A stretch of DNA of 64,000 nt from Protula sp. h YS-2021 (GCA_949752745.1 OX457033.1:19631907-19695906), one strand, 5' to 3'. Counted from the first letter of the stretch, positions 24,111-36,904 are shown. Numbers and translations are program-made. The notes: generated by a model from the sequence alone, not told the origin.

Positions 24111-24968
24111 ACTACAGTCTCGATAAAAATTAGGTAGCTACAGACGCAGGTACAGACAAAACTGAATTAGCCCGACTTCAAAGAGAATGCGCAAAAATTA
24201 ACGCCTTGAACATAAGCAATCTGATGCCTCACTACCACCCCCTTCTACCTCCCGCAGATGGTACGCCAAACCGACGTGGGGTGACATGCATACTTGTCCA
24301 AGCCGACTGATGTCCTGACAGTACAGAGCCAGGTACTGGCCAGAAAATTTACTCAAAAGAAAATGCCGGTCTAAGCGTCCTTGAGGAATAGTTGCATTGG
24401 GACTGCTTTCCACCTATGTTCTGGGAGTTCGGGGATTGCAGGAAACTGCACCTTCGCTTGCTCAATAAAAATTAGACATGTCTCCTCTCTAGCCCTGACC
24501 GTAGTTCTGTTTGTAGCAGAGAAAGAACCAGGGTTAGAAGTGACTTTTCTATCGCAATAAAAGGACCAATAAGAAAGTCCCGTTAATTTGTTCTGAGTGA
24601 ATTCGTTTACGCAGAATATAATGAAGATATTTGGAGAAGATAAACAATCTGTACGCAAAATGACATCTGGAGAAACATAACATTGTGTAAGGCATTCAAC
24701 GAGTTAGCTGCCTGCATCACTTGATGAGCTTTGATTTTACATTCTGACGCGAAATCCGGATATCTGTTTGAGCTTTATCAAATATCACAGGTTTAATATA
24801 TTAAGAAACGGCTTGCTTGTCTTTAGCTGCTGACAACTGGCGAATGGTCCGGACTCGCATTCATGACAGTCAGATTGTCCCCGTTTTCTACAGCACTTCT
24901 TGTAAAAGGGCCACGAAATGATAATTGAGATGAGAGCCATACCTCTCTCAATATTTCCTTCTCCTCAG
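24111..24968. other. no gene recognised; possible continuation of the DIRS relic
   Basis: Minus-strand frames at 24198-24413 and 24371-24658 are open but show no motif I recognise. Given the DIRS fragment directly upstream they may be decayed element sequence. Confidence 0.35.
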
Positions 24969-26150
24969 TATCGACCCGCTAACCGAAGAAATCTCAATAG
25001 GACCGGAAATTTTAGCGTACATGTTCATTACATTATTTACGATAATTTTTGTCTTGAAATTGGCAAAAGTAAGTAAATGCAGTGCAAAATACTTCCTTTT
25101 CGTTCATAAGGGATTTGATAAATTGCATCGATGGTGCGTATGGATATTAATGCAGTATATCTGGAATATGGTGAAATATGAATAAATAAAAGATAACCTT
25201 CCAAACTTAATCACCTGCATCAACTACAGTTTCGTTGAATCAATTTGACACTGGGCATGGGTGGTACCAGTGTGGCAAGCTATTGTCATGCTCCATCAGT
25301 TTCTTGGATCTTTAAAACTGGTATAATGTATAAGTAATTTTAAAGTCAAAACTTGACTTTTGGTTGACCCATTGTCTTCGTGGGCAGCAAAAATGTCAAA
25401 ATTTTGTTTTATAAAGTTGCACATAACCTTCCGTTTTAGATCAATTTCGTCTGGGTTTTTGAGAGATCGTTCAATAACTTTGCGTTGATATATAGTTAAG
25501 AAACAAGTTAAATTTTCTGAACTCCATTATTGTTATTCGCTACTTATCTGATACTGCTCAACTTGTCACAATTTTCCTGGTCACTTTAAGCTAAAAACAT
25601 TCGTACTCATAGGAGGAGATGGTGTATAGCTTTGATGCTCAACAAGATTGCTTCCAGAGTGGACATTTTTCTATACTTGCGTTTCCAGGATATGATAAAG
25701 CAGACATATCTTGATGGGTGATTCATTAAGGAATTGTTAGAATTGGTTGAAACCGCTTGCTTAAAAATTCCTAACTGTTCAGTTAGTGGCCTGCCTTCGT
25801 CTTTTCATTTTTGCGATACCTAAGTGTTTAGGGTACAGTAATTGAGAGCTTCCTTTCATAACATCAAGGCTCTGAAATTTGAATGGATTAGTGTGAAATT
25901 ATGGAATTGTGGAAATATTGGAATCTTTAACTCTTTAACTGACAACGCTTTCCTAGCAACAGTGAATATGAAGAACTAAGTAATTTGAATGTTATCAGGA
26001 AGCAAGTGTGAGAAGAGTTAAGATTTCTCTCGACATAACGCTTCTACTAATGAGCTACAGCATCCTCCGACCGCCATTGACTAGTGCGTTCATTTTCAGT
26101 ACATCCGATTGACGTACCTGTATGGGTTGAGACTGATAAAGACAAAATAA
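24969..26150 (+). CDS. two-exon tail of an unidentified membrane protein (partial, tentative)
   Basis: Exon A (24969-25068) follows a good acceptor (TTCCTTCTCCTCAG) and ends at AAA|GTAAGT. It reads IDPLTEEISIGPE and then one hydrophobic helix, ILAYMFITLFTIIFVLKLA. Exon B (26100-26150) follows TTCATTTTCAG, joins in phase 0, reads YIRLTYLYGLRLIKTK and stops. Together they give a C-terminus with one membrane span and a basic tail. Exon A needs a preceding exon that ends two bases into a codon. DOLPP1 exons 4, 5 and 6 end in that phase, so an alternative DOLPP1 3' end is possible, as is a separate small gene whose upstream exons I could not find. No family was recognised. Confidence 0.35.
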
Positions 26151-26737
26151 GCGACGACTAATCAGCAGTCACACAAGCAACAAAAATACCACCCTTATTT
26201 GCCGTGGCCGCAGATGATGGATGACGGGTGGGCCAAGTCTGCAAAAATGGGGAAAGGGGGGAAGAAGGGAGTGCAATAAAATTTATAGAAGGTGGTCTAG
26301 TTTCGAGCGTTGTAAATCTTAGACCAATTTTGAGCAAAGAGTTACTTCTATTCACTTAGTGTCCGTCTGTTCCTCAACTTATGACAACACTTTCACACTA
26401 GATCCACTTGACCGTTAAGCTGAATTCTTTCTAGATATCTTGCTTGGATTTGGTACCGAGCTTTATCCGGAATTTAACATTACTACCAGTACCTGTATTA
26501 ATAGGTTAACTCTAAAGTTAACTCTATCCATAAAAGCGAATATCGGTTGATCTAGCCGTATTTTCGCTTAACAGGGGAAATTTATTAATTTACTTTCGAA
26601 TGTTATGGTTGCAAACAGAGTAGTTAACGGTAAGATCAATGATCACGAAATTTGTACATTCTGTATTTGGTTTCCCAAGCGACTTTCAGCTCGAGCCTAA
26701 GTATATACGGCTGCCAACAAATTACAAAATCCTGCTT

Positions 26738-27606
26738 TTTTATTATTATTATTATTTAATACATTTGTATAGCACTTTATCTAATAATAAGCTCCAATTG
26801 CTGCACAGAGTATACAATTATAAGTTAAAATGATAAACGTGAATAATAATACAATTATAATACTGTTACAAATTAGTTGTCAAAAGCATTATTAAAAAGG
26901 TGTGTTTTAAGAGCTCTTTTAAAAGCTGCAACGTTATTTATAGATCTAAAATGAATAGGCAGCGAGTTCCATAGTTTAGGAGCAAAATTCACGAATGCTC
27001 TATCACCATATCTATTGTTGGTTCTGTGTTCTGCCAATAATCCTTGACTGCTCGATCGGAGCGAGCGACAGTTCCGGTACGGTGTTATTAGATCCATTAG
27101 ATATTGAGGTGCGCGTCCATGAATACAGTTAAAAACAATGACTAGAATTTTGAATACTATCCGCTGTTCAACAGGCAGCCAGTGCAGTTCGATGAGTAGG
27201 GGCGTTGCATAGTTAAATCTGTTCACTTTGGAGATGAGACGAGCTGCCGAGTTTTGCACGACTTGAAGCTTTCGAATTAATGATTTATTTACGCCGTAGA
27301 GTAGGGAGTTGGAGTAATCCAAGCGAGATATTACATATGCGTGAACTAACAACTTAGTGGCCTGAGTAGTTAAAAATCGTCGAATTCTAGCTATGTTTCG
27401 TAGGTAAAACAATGCAGAAGATACTTTGAGGCTAATAAATTTATCCATGGTTAGCGAATTATCCAACATAGCACCCAGATTTTTCACTGTAGGTGTGGAT
27501 GAAATAACTGTAGATTCGATATTGATTTCAATACCCTTAAGTCGCGACAAATTACATTTTGAGCCAAATAAAATAAGTTCAGTCTTGTCAGGCTTTGTCA
27601 ACCGTT
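26738..27606 (-). mobile_element. 5'-truncated non-LTR (LINE) retrotransposon, CR1/Jockey-like
   Basis: The minus-strand frame 27601-26873 gives 242 residues matching the end of a reverse transcriptase and its C-terminal region: TKPDKTELILFGSK, LGAMLDNSLTMDK, AYVISRLDYSNSLLYGV, LQVVQNSAARLI, ELHWLPVEQRIVFKI, FAPKLWNSLPIHFR and ALKTHLF. The frame starts abruptly at 27606 with an unrelated upstream stop, the usual 5' truncation. After the stop, a short 3' UTR ends in an (ATA)n-type tail at 26738-26757. The catalytic FADD part is absent, so it cannot move by itself. Assignment to CR1 versus another Jockey-superfamily clade is uncertain. Confidence 0.88.
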
Positions 27607-28673
27607 AACGACATATAAACTTTTTTAATCGAGACACTTTTCTAATTATATATAGAATGAAAGACAAGGTAAGTTTCTTTCTCGTTTAAAATGTGATTGC
27701 AAAATTGATGAGTATTAATAATGGCTAGAGAAATTAAGTGATTTTAGCTTTTTCTACCATATTATTATAGATATCTTATCTTTTACAGATAAGTTACTGT
27801 GATTAATAATTATTTTCACGGGCTGGTTAAACGTGATCGACTAAGATCTGTGAAGTAAAATCATCATATAATAGAAGAAATCTTGGATGAATAGCTTGTC
27901 AAATAAAGCAAAAAAACAAAAACAACAACAAAATATATAACCGTAGTGATATTCATTGATTTATTTATTTTGTTGGTATTTCATAAGTAAATTTTAAACA
28001 GGACAAGAAGTGCGTTCTGTTTCTTCTCCAAGAATCATCTGCTCTACAAAAAGATATTGAAAGAAGTTTATAAAAGTAGTACATACTTGAATATTTAAAT
28101 CTGTAGTTTAAGAGCATTAAATTATTAAAATATATGAACTTACAAACCTTTGAACTTATAGACCTATGAATCATAATAAAGAATATGCTAAAACAGCCTT
28201 TTTACATACTAAGACAAAAGCTAATAAAGGTATTTATATTTGCAAACAAGTTATTTCTATTTACTTCTTGCCTATTTGATTTGTTTGTGAAATATTAAAT
28301 CTAAATTGTCATTGCTGAAGAGTATGAAGTGCTCTGTCCGTTTATGGTGAAAGGTACATATTTGAGCGGCATAAAGATATGATTTCTATCGAAGTTTCTG
28401 CGCGATTTAGAAATAAGTATCCAGTCGGTGTATTGAAACAACAAACTATTGTAAAAATCAAAGCATTTTCCTGCAATTCTTACTGAATTCAGACGCTGCG
28501 TCTTGTTGCACAATCCAAAACTTAAAAAAATGTGGCTTAGTACTTGTGATCAATCTTTAACATAAACGTATGGAATATTCGTTTCATAGTTAAACGCATC
28601 AAAAGTAAAGGAATTGCATCTTTTCTTTTAAATGTGAAGTTCAGAAAGAATACAAGTATTACCTCCGTCTAGT
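27607..28673. other. no gene recognised
   Basis: AT-rich, with short frames only (27965-28174 and 28301-28513, minus strand). It could hold the 3' UTR of the cysteine-rich gene at 28674-29900, but no clear AATAAA was seen close by on the minus strand. Confidence 0.45.
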
Positions 28674-29900
28674 TTAATCTTTCTCCGAGGGGCATTTTAT
28701 ACATTGCATACCACCGCGGTTATCTTTTACGCAGCAGCAATTTGATGGGCAGCCAAACAAACCAAAACAGGGCTGTTTTCTGCAGCTATCTCCACTTTTA
28801 TCTCCGTAATAATCATCACATTTCATACACTGCCCGTAATAACCTTTCCCACTCTTCTTACAGCAGCAATTCTTGGGGCAGTCTTTATCATCCTTACACC
28901 GTTGGTTCTTACAGTCACCTCCACCTCCGTAATAATCATCACATTTCATACACTGCCCGTAATAACCTTTCCCACTCTTCTTACAGCAGCAATTCTTGGG
29001 GCAGTCTTTATCATCCTTACACCGTTGGTTCTTACAGTCGCCTCCACCTCCGTAATAGTCGTCACATTTCATACACTGCCCGTAATAACCTTTCCCACTC
29101 TTCTTACAGCAGCAATTCTTGGGGCAGTCTTTATCATCCTTACACCGTTGGTTCTTACAGTCGCCTCCACCTCCGTAATAATCATCACATTTCATACACT
29201 GCCCGTAATAACCTTTCCCACTCTTCTTACAGCAGCAATTCTTGGGGCAGTCTTTATCATCCTTACACCGCTGGTTCTTACAGTCGCCTCCACCACCGTA
29301 ATAGTCGTCACATTTCATACACTGCCCGTAGCCTTTCCCACTTTTCTTACAGCAGCAATTCTTGGGGCAGTCTTTATCATCCTTACACCGTTGGTTCTTA
29401 CAGTCGCCTCCACCTCCGTAATAATCATCACATTTCATACACTGCCCGTAGCCTTTCCCACTCTTCTTACAACAGCAATATTTGGGGCAGTCTTTATCAT
29501 CCTTACACCGTTGGTTTTTACAGTCGCTACCACCTCCGTAATAGTCGCCACATTTCATACACTGCCCGTAATAACCTTTCCCATCCTTCTTACAACAACA
29601 ATTCTTCGGACAGTCGTTATCTTTCTTACATCGCTGGTTCTTACAGCCGCCGTCACCTCCATAATATGAAGGTTTGCTGTAATCGTCATCATCATCATCG
29701 TCGTCGTCGTCGTCGTAGTCGTCGTCATCATCACCATCACAATTCATACACTGTCTATAACCTTGCTTCCCACTTTTCCTACAGCAGCATGACTTCGGAC
29801 AGTCCTTGTTGCTTGTGCATGAGCGATCCCCGCAACGACCAGCGGAGCAGTGCATAATTGTAAACAATATGCAAAAGACGAACACAAGTACCAACCGCAT
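28674..29900 (-). CDS. secreted protein of nine 8-cysteine modules with poly-Asp tract
   Basis: A single exon of 408 residues. Residues 1-20 are a signal peptide (MRLVLVFVFCILFTIMHCSA, cleavage before G). Module 1 (CGDRSC...CMNC) is followed by a run of about 20 residues that is nearly all Asp. Seven near-identical modules of 40-41 residues follow, each C-KNQR-C-x5-C-x3-CCC-x10-12-C-x2-C plus a DDYYGGGGD linker. A divergent ninth module (CRKQPC...CIKC) closes the chain. The CxDDKDCPxxCCC arrangement recalls WAP four-disulfide modules, but spacing differs and I do not assign it. Acidic, Gly/Tyr-rich linkers and Asp runs occur in mineral- or metal-binding secreted proteins; that function is inference. 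The DNA repeats (120/123 bp) are almost identical, implying recent unequal exchange. A TATA-like TTTTAAATAT lies 89-98 bases upstream of the ATG. Confidence 0.88.
   Translation of the reverse strand: MRLVLVFVFCILFTIMHCSAGRCGDRSCTSNKDCPKSCCCRKSGKQGYRQCMNCDGDDDDDYDDDDDDDDDDDYSKPSYYGGDGGCKNQRCKKDNDCPKNCCCKKDGKGYYGQCMKCGDYYGGGSDCKNQRCKDDKDCPKYCCCKKSGKGYGQCMKCDDYYGGGGDCKNQRCKDDKDCPKNCCCKKSGKGYGQCMKCDDYYGGGGDCKNQRCKDDKDCPKNCCCKKSGKGYYGQCMKCDDYYGGGGDCKNQRCKDDKDCPKNCCCKKSGKGYYGQCMKCDDYYGGGGDCKNQRCKDDKDCPKNCCCKKSGKGYYGQCMKCDDYYGGGGDCKNQRCKDDKDCPKNCCCKKSGKGYYGQCMKCDDYYGDKSGDSCRKQPCFGLFGCPSNCCCVKDNRGGMQCIKCPSEKD
28790..29675 (-). repeat. coding tandem repeat, 120/123-bp units, about seven copies
   Basis: Each unit encodes one 8-cysteine module plus its DDYYGGGGD linker. 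Units differ at only a few bases, mostly T/C in the GAY and GGN codons, and by the presence of one or two Tyr codons before GQC (123 versus 120 bases). Outer units are the most diverged, as expected when homogenisation acts on the middle of an array. Confidence 0.9.
29677..29748 (-). repeat. GAY trinucleotide tract encoding poly-aspartate
   Basis: A mixed GAC/GAT run (plus strand GTC/ATC) interrupted by one Tyr codon. It gives the acidic segment between modules 1 and 2 of the cysteine-rich protein. The length is likely polymorphic. Confidence 0.85.
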
Positions 29901-29988
29901 ACTTACGCCGACCTTGAAATAAGATAAGAAGATTTAGGTTCAAGTAAATTAGGTTCGAATTCCAATGACAAGCATCGCAATTGCGATT

Positions 29989-29998
29989 ATATTTAAAA
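29989..29998 (-). promoter_or_regulatory. candidate TATA element of the cysteine-rich gene
   Basis: TTTTAAATAT about 90 bases before the start codon. GTAAGT sits directly before the ATG, so a 5' UTR splice event cannot be excluded. Position is the only support. Confidence 0.25.
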
Positions 29999-30001
29999 CA
30001 C

Positions 30002-33000
30002 CATAGCTTTCTTCTATTTTGGGGAACATTCGATTGTTTCCAAAAATAACGTTATTTACCCTGTATCGTTCAATTTCAACGATTGTATTCGAATGGACTG
30101 ATCAATCCGTAATCCGGAGTTACTTTTTAGTCTTTTCTAAACCGTTTCTTTTTTTTCCTGTAGCATGCTTGTAAATTTTGTACACAAGTTTCCTGGGTGT
30201 CTCTCAAAAATGCTTGTCCAGATCGCTTTTTGGTCCCGTGAAGATCGAGTTTTCGAATATATCCCTTTTATTGGTCAACAGTAAATTAATAAAAATGGAG
30301 AAAATCTGTTCATAGTATAAATTCCATTTTTGCAGTTTATTTTATTATTTAAGTTGTAATCTACTCAAATCTTTTTAATCTTCAGGCAGTTTTCAGGGTT
30401 GAAACTTTTAGAACATGTAGGGTATGCAAATAACTGCATTGTGAAATATAGTGTAATATTTCTAAAACAGGCGGCAAATCTTTTATTACAAAACAGTATA
30501 TTGTTTTAAGAGAAATAACAAAATCGGGATAATTTTACAATAAAGACCAATTTTTGGGGTCAAGAAGAATTAAAGCCAAAGAAAAATAAGGAACATATTG
30601 TCTATGTTTTTAAAAAATGTAAATGATTCTTTCAAGCTGTTTTATACTTTGGTTCTTCCTTTTAAAAGAACAATAGTCAGGGCAAAACTATAAGTATCAG
30701 CTTTCCCAAGCAAATTTGTGTGGTGCCCATAGACTCTGTGTGCACTAAATCTACAGCAAAATGTACAAAAGAAACAAACCTGAAAAAGTGTCAAAAGGGG
30801 TTTATTGACCAGTCTTCGCATTTATATATATATATATATACATTTTATAGTCTCCTTTACTAAAATAATTAACACTGCATAAATTTGATGTAGCCGGTGT
30901 TTCATATTATTATAAGAAATAGCACTTTCCTTTTCAATACTTCAGCTATGAACACATTATTTACAAGTTTGTCGTCTGTTTTTTACTAATTTTATGTGGC
31001 CATGCAAGGAGTACATCTGATATAGCATATTACCTATTTTTTTCTAGTTCATAGATGAAAAGATGTTTTTTTTACATTTTTCATTATTTTTAAAACGAAA
31101 ACAATAATCAGCTGATTATAAAAGGCTAAAATGGTGGTCTGTACTGCATAATGGTACAGATAATGAACCAATGAACTAATTTATAATAAAATTAGTCTCT
31201 TATTAATATTTCTGCGTATATTATGATTACAATTTGCAGACAAAGTTATTCACGAACAAACAAGTAACTCTAAAAGACTTACTTGTAAAATCTTGTTATT
31301 TCCAAATGCAAACTGTAACTAAGTTCAATACGTGACTAGTCTTAAGTACAACACAAAATGAAAGCTAACGTTGATGCTGATATATAAATACCAGCCTCAC
31401 CCACACAGCACCATATATGTTGCTGCAAACTGACTACCCTTTTTGTGTCCTTGTGCATATCAACCAATACCAGCAAGCTTCTAATCCACGTTCGTTACTT
31501 GGGGTGCTGTATTTTATCGTAGGCGAGTGTTAATTAAAGGTGTTAAGTGAAACAATATGTTTTCTATCTGATGAGGTGGCAGCAACAGTGTCAAATAACA
31601 GAAGCACAAAGAGCAATAAATATTCAATATTTATTACAATCATTAATAGAAAGCAACGTCTTTGATAATACTTGACTCATTCATGGATATCAACACCTTG
31701 GATTGACCAAGAGCTCCCTTTTTATAACAGCTCTTGAAATCATTTAGAAAACTGTTCTTTAAGGAAGAAAAAATACTTCGCCTCTCATTATCCAACCGAG
31801 TAACTAAGATCGCAAATATTAAGAGAAAAAGGTTGATCCGGCCAGGGCTTAAACAGCTGTAATTTTAAACAGAATTTGCCCAAAGAATCTGTCACTCAGG
31901 TGTGCGTTAGAATTACTACTTTCAAATTTCTATATTGCTGTATGTTATGACAATTCCATATTAGCTGAGACATTATGTTGCTTTATGATTATACAGTTAC
32001 ACAGTGCTCATAAAACTATGCTAATATTGTAGAAATAACAGCGGTTTTATATCTAAAAATTGTATATTTTTTGTGTAAGCGAATTGTTTTTCTCAACATC
32101 ACCTTATGGAGAGTGTTTCATTAATTAGTTTTATTTAGCTCACATTGAATTGGGTGTTTACTTTTGACGTCCAATCCTTGTTTTACTCCATTAGCTGGAA
32201 TATATAAGTGTATAATACATGACGTTTTCTGTTTTCTTGAAATGCTATAGTACTTTGTTAAGGGTAAACACCATCGCAGAGAGCTCAATCTCAAACCAAA
32301 ATTGAAAATCAAATACGATAGTCATTGTAATTTTCTTGAAATTAGGTCAACGTTAAAATAAGAATATCGAGCGCCTACCTATTATAATAGGCCATCATTG
32401 TACAAATACCAAATAAATGGATTATCAGGGTGGGAGTAAAGAGTCGGACGAACAGTGAGACGGACTGACCGATAGACGAACGTACGGCACCCAAATCTGT
32501 GATCCCACTCCGAGGCTAAAGCCCTGGTTGGGGGCTGAAAAGGCATAACATACCGTGGGCGTTCTTTGAACTATGCAAATGCTTTCTCAGGCGTATGATA
32601 AATCAAAAGAATCTATGGAACAATGAGAATTAAAAAGAAACATTTATTTCACTGAAAAAGTTGCTGGCCTTTAGCATAACAATTCAAGACCAGCCAACAA
32701 GATTCATCATATTCAGTGTTTCTTTGTTTGTGAGTCATAGAAGTTCTCTAAACATCACTAAATATGTCGATGCCCCAAAAATTTATTGCTCCATATATCG
32801 CACACAAATGTAAGGAATAAGAACTGCGTGACTAGCAAAGTTGTAAAATCATAATTAAATTAAAGAAACAGTTAAAACAAGAAAAACTGTCATTTCTTCA
32901 ACTTGCAGTTATTGAAATTATTTAAGTGTATACTGCATTAGGTTATATAACTTTTGGTTATTAATATGCATTTTCAGGATAAACGATTGCTGTCGACACT

Positions 33001-33682
33001 ATAGCTATTTTTAGACTAGCACGTTTAAGTTTTAAAAAAATGAGGTTCGTGTACTCCTTACAGTGAATAGCGATATTATAGGTTTTTTCTACAGGCCATG
33101 GCGACAGTGAAATGTTTAAAATACAAGAGTTTACATGTTTAATATAAAATTCACTGTAAATATGTGGTCGTTTGCTCTGAAATTGACGCCTTATATTTGG
33201 GCTGTATTATCGCTATTTCACATGCAACACAGAATCTTTCAAATTATGTAATATCACCAATATATGAAGTAATTTCTGACAAAAAAAAAATAAGAGCTTT
33301 GGATTGTAAATGAGAATTCAATATGGCGAAAATTGTTTTCTTTTTTTTTTTATTTTTTAAAGAAAGACTTTTAGCTTCTGCCATTTGTCCTTGGAAAATG
33401 AAAGCTTCTAAATGTGTGAAGTTAAAGTGTCTCGCTTCGCTAAATATCAGCCCAGTATACATTATGCAAAAGAAATCTGGGTGCGAACTTTTAGATTCCA
33501 TGTCATTTTGAAATTTAGAGCCTACCATTTAATAAAAGGGTGTTGAAACCATGTTTGATATCGATTGCTTATTACACATGTAATTTGTGAACTTTGACCG
33601 AAGGCGAGAAAAAAATACAGCGGCACGCATTCATTGCAGAAACGATGTCAAAAAAAAAACACTAAGTGATTTTCAAAATATC
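30002..33682. other. no gene recognised, strongly AT-rich
   Basis: Contains a short (TA)n at 30825-30841, an A-run near 33281 and a T-run near 33343. All open frames are short and unsupported. Confidence 0.5.
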
Positions 33683-34238
33683 AATGACGCCGTGTTTACG
33701 GATCCCACCAGTCCAAATGTCCCATGACGACGCCGAGTTTACCGTTCCCACCTGCCCAAATGTCCCATGACGCCACTGAGTTTACCGTTGCCACCTGCCC
33801 AAATGTCTCATGACGAAGCTGAGTTTACGGATCCCACCAGTCCAAATGTCCCATGACGACGCCGAGTTTATGGATCCCACCTGCCCAAATGTCCCATGAA
33901 GACGCCGAGTTTACGGATCCCACCAGTCCAAATGTCACATGACGACTCCAAGTTAACGGATACCACCTGCCCAAATGTCCCATGACGACGCCGAGTTTAC
34001 GCATCCCACCAGTCCAAATGTCCCATGACGACGCCGATCTTAAGGATCCCACCAGTCCAAATGTCCCATGAAGACGCCGAGTTTACGGATCCCACCAGTC
34101 CAAATGTCACATGAAGACGCCAAGTTAACGGATACCACCTGCCCAAATGTCCCATGACGACGCCGAGTTTACGTATCCCACCAGTCCAAATGTCCCATGA
34201 CGACGCCGATCTTAAGGATCCCACCAGTCCAAATGTCG
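33683..34238 (-). repeat. 43-bp minisatellite, about 13 units
   Basis: The unit is CCAAATGTCCCATGACGACG then CCGAGTTTACGGATCCCACC and three more bases. Two unit types alternate irregularly (CCACCAGTCC and CCACCTGCCC), and a higher-order block of about four units (33905-34075, 34077-34238) is repeated. The overlapping 75-aa frames on the minus strand are by-products of the repeat. Confidence 0.9.
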
Positions 34239-36904
34239 GGTGGGAGAGATATTCCTTGTCGCTCCATAAAAGAACTCTTTCAACATTTATCTATGACTCT
34301 TAGCAAAAAATGTGACGTCACCAATTGACTATAACGATAATATGAACACATCTGAAGACATCTTCCCCTCCCCCTCCTTCCTCGACTCCCTCACCCCTTG
34401 CTTGCGCATCTCAGTGCCTTCTATCGCAAGGTATATTTCAGGCCTAACCCAACTCGGCGTAGAAGGGGCTTCTGCTCAATTAAAATTCTTCACCCGCTTC
34501 GTATTATAATGGTTTATGTTCATACCCAAGCAGGACAAATTGATGGGAGAGATTACGAAAAGTTTTGTGAAATTTGCAGAATGTTGATGCACGGTCAATT
34601 TAAAAATAATGAGGTTTAGAAATAGCAATTTGGATATGGAATTTTGCGTGGCCAGAAAAAGGATAATAAATCTGTCCTCTTTTGCTTAAGTCACAAAGAG
34701 GCTTCGAAAGAGACTGGAGAAGAAAAGCGAAGCCACCAAACTGTTTATATTAAAGGATTTAAGATGCCCCAGAAAAATCAAGCGATTTCACGGACAAATA
34801 GATTGTGAGGTGTTTTAAGGTTTGATAAAGATATCATTATCAGTTTCAGTTACACAGCCAGTGTTTCAAAACATTTTGTTTCTCAGCTTAAATATCCCGT
34901 TTTAAGGGTGATTTTTGTGACTTCCAACATCAAATTTCCGGCTGTTTGTTTGTTTTTACAAAGGGGGGGGGGCGGGAGGAGTTAGTGGGGGTGGGGTTGT
35001 GGACTGCATCGTAAGTCTGAGTGGGTTCCCCCTCTCCCTCCTTCAAACTGGATCGACCCGTCAGAGGGAAATGCATTAGGTGTAACTGGTTTGCGTACAC
35101 ACAGGAAGAAGTAATGTATGCACCTCACAACATCCATCAATCACCACCACTCTCCCGAAAACAGCCCCCCTCCCCCCTTCTCTCCCCATTCTCCAAGTCA
35201 ACAATAGAACCATTAGGCATTGTCCAATGAAACAATGAAACGCGATATGCCTCGAAAGCGCACATCGCTCACATGAGTTTACCCCCACACGCGGTATGGA
35301 ACTATATAAAATACTCTTTTTTTTAGACAAATTGGCTGATATATTGGCCAGAAACGCCCAGATTTAAGAAAGACACAATAATGTAACCCGTATAGCAGTT
35401 ACGGTTCCCGACTAGCTTTTGCGCGGGATTGCAACGAATAACTGAAACAACGCAAACAATGCCGCACGACCTACAAACCAGACCGATTGTTTTATAATTT
35501 AGTAGCAGAGTTCCCCAGAAATATATTTTATCAACATCGGTAGCATTCTCCTTTCAGCATGGGAATTCGTTTTTACTGCTCGGTATAATGTCCACGGGCT
35601 TTCTTTAAAAGAAAGATCACTCGCATGTGTTAAACAATAAGATATTTCGCTTCAAATGACCGAATTTAATAGCCAAACATACCAAGAACTGGTCTTCTTA
35701 TCAGCTAGAGAGAGGTTATGGGGCTTTGCTCATTGCTTTTCTCAAGGAAGCTTTGTCAATTCGGTTTTATTTTGATGCCAAACTTTACTTGTTCATGATT
35801 TAGGTATATAGATTTTTGGCTGTGTTACTGTACATAAACTGATTATTAGTGTGTCTTTTGGTAGAAAGAAACTGATGTAGGAATAAAATAACTGAAAAAA
35901 GTAGTTATAAAACTTCATACTAAAATAAATAAGCATGTATGATGAAGGATATTTACTTTATATCCCGTACAGTAACCTATGACACACAATGTCTATCCAT
36001 GGATACAAAATGTATCCAGTCAAGATGCTATCTGATTGCTGCTATCTGATTGGTTGATTCCCAAAACAATAACTGTTTGAGGTTGATCGGAATGAAAAAT
36101 TTGATATTGCAGTTATTTCAATCAAAACGCTGATTAGGCCGTGTAAGCAGGCAACTAGACTCAATTGACTCAAAATGAAAGCTCAGTTTGTTTCACGGTC
36201 AATAATACTTAATGTTGACTCAGTACTCAGTACTCAGTATCTACTAAAGTTTTGGGGTTTTATGAATTTTGCCTTGGTGACAAAAAGAGCAAACAGCCAA
36301 TCAGTTGTGGAATTCTTGAGGCCAAAGGTCGATGCAGTCCAACGAAATCTCAAAATACAGGGTTTAGGGGGGGGGGGGGGCGAAAAATGGGTTTCTAGAT
36401 GCCTCAGAACATGGGCCCAAAAGGTTTTAAGTTTTACTTTGGCGCGTGCCTTCCGCATTCCGTAATAATATAGAATGACATGTGATTTGAAAATTAGAAA
36501 AATGGCTATTAAATTTTCCTGGGGTAACATTGCCCCAGACATACAGGCTCCCTATGGCATGTTATTTTCCCTCAAATATTCCGGATTTTTCTCGAGCTAC
36601 CCCTCCCCCCTCCCCCTTGTCTTCGGCTTTCATTCTGTAGAGGTGTTATTTCCACCCCCCGCCCCCACCCCTCACCCATTTGTTCTTTTTAATTAAAATA
36701 TATATCAATGAATAATCATTGAAACAAATATGAAATTTGTAGCCAATTAAATGTAAGAAATACTGGATCTATACATTGTGTGCGAATGGGAGACAGCAGC
36801 TTTTAAGTTACCGGTAGTTACACATGCATCGTGATGCAACAGGCAATCTTACAATTCCGCGAATACATGTATTGACTGAACATGTCTGTCAAATTCGTGA
36901 ATTG
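34239..36904. other. no gene recognised
   Basis: Homopolymer G and C runs (34964, 35170, 36366, 36655) and short frames that cross them. Nothing supportable as a gene. Confidence 0.5.

Noticed and set aside
28742..29857. 371- and 255-codon plus-strand open frames across the cysteine-rich gene
   Set aside because: They are antisense shadows kept open by the repeat unit. The minus strand has a signal peptide, conserved cysteines and a proper stop, and the substitutions between units fit its reading frame.
33825..34224. Two overlapping 75-codon repeat proteins on the minus strand
   Set aside because: They follow the 43-bp minisatellite. A 43-base period changes frame in each unit, so no stable repeat protein would result.
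33683..34238. CRISPR-like direct repeats
   Set aside because: Units are contiguous with no unique spacers, and the host is a eukaryote.
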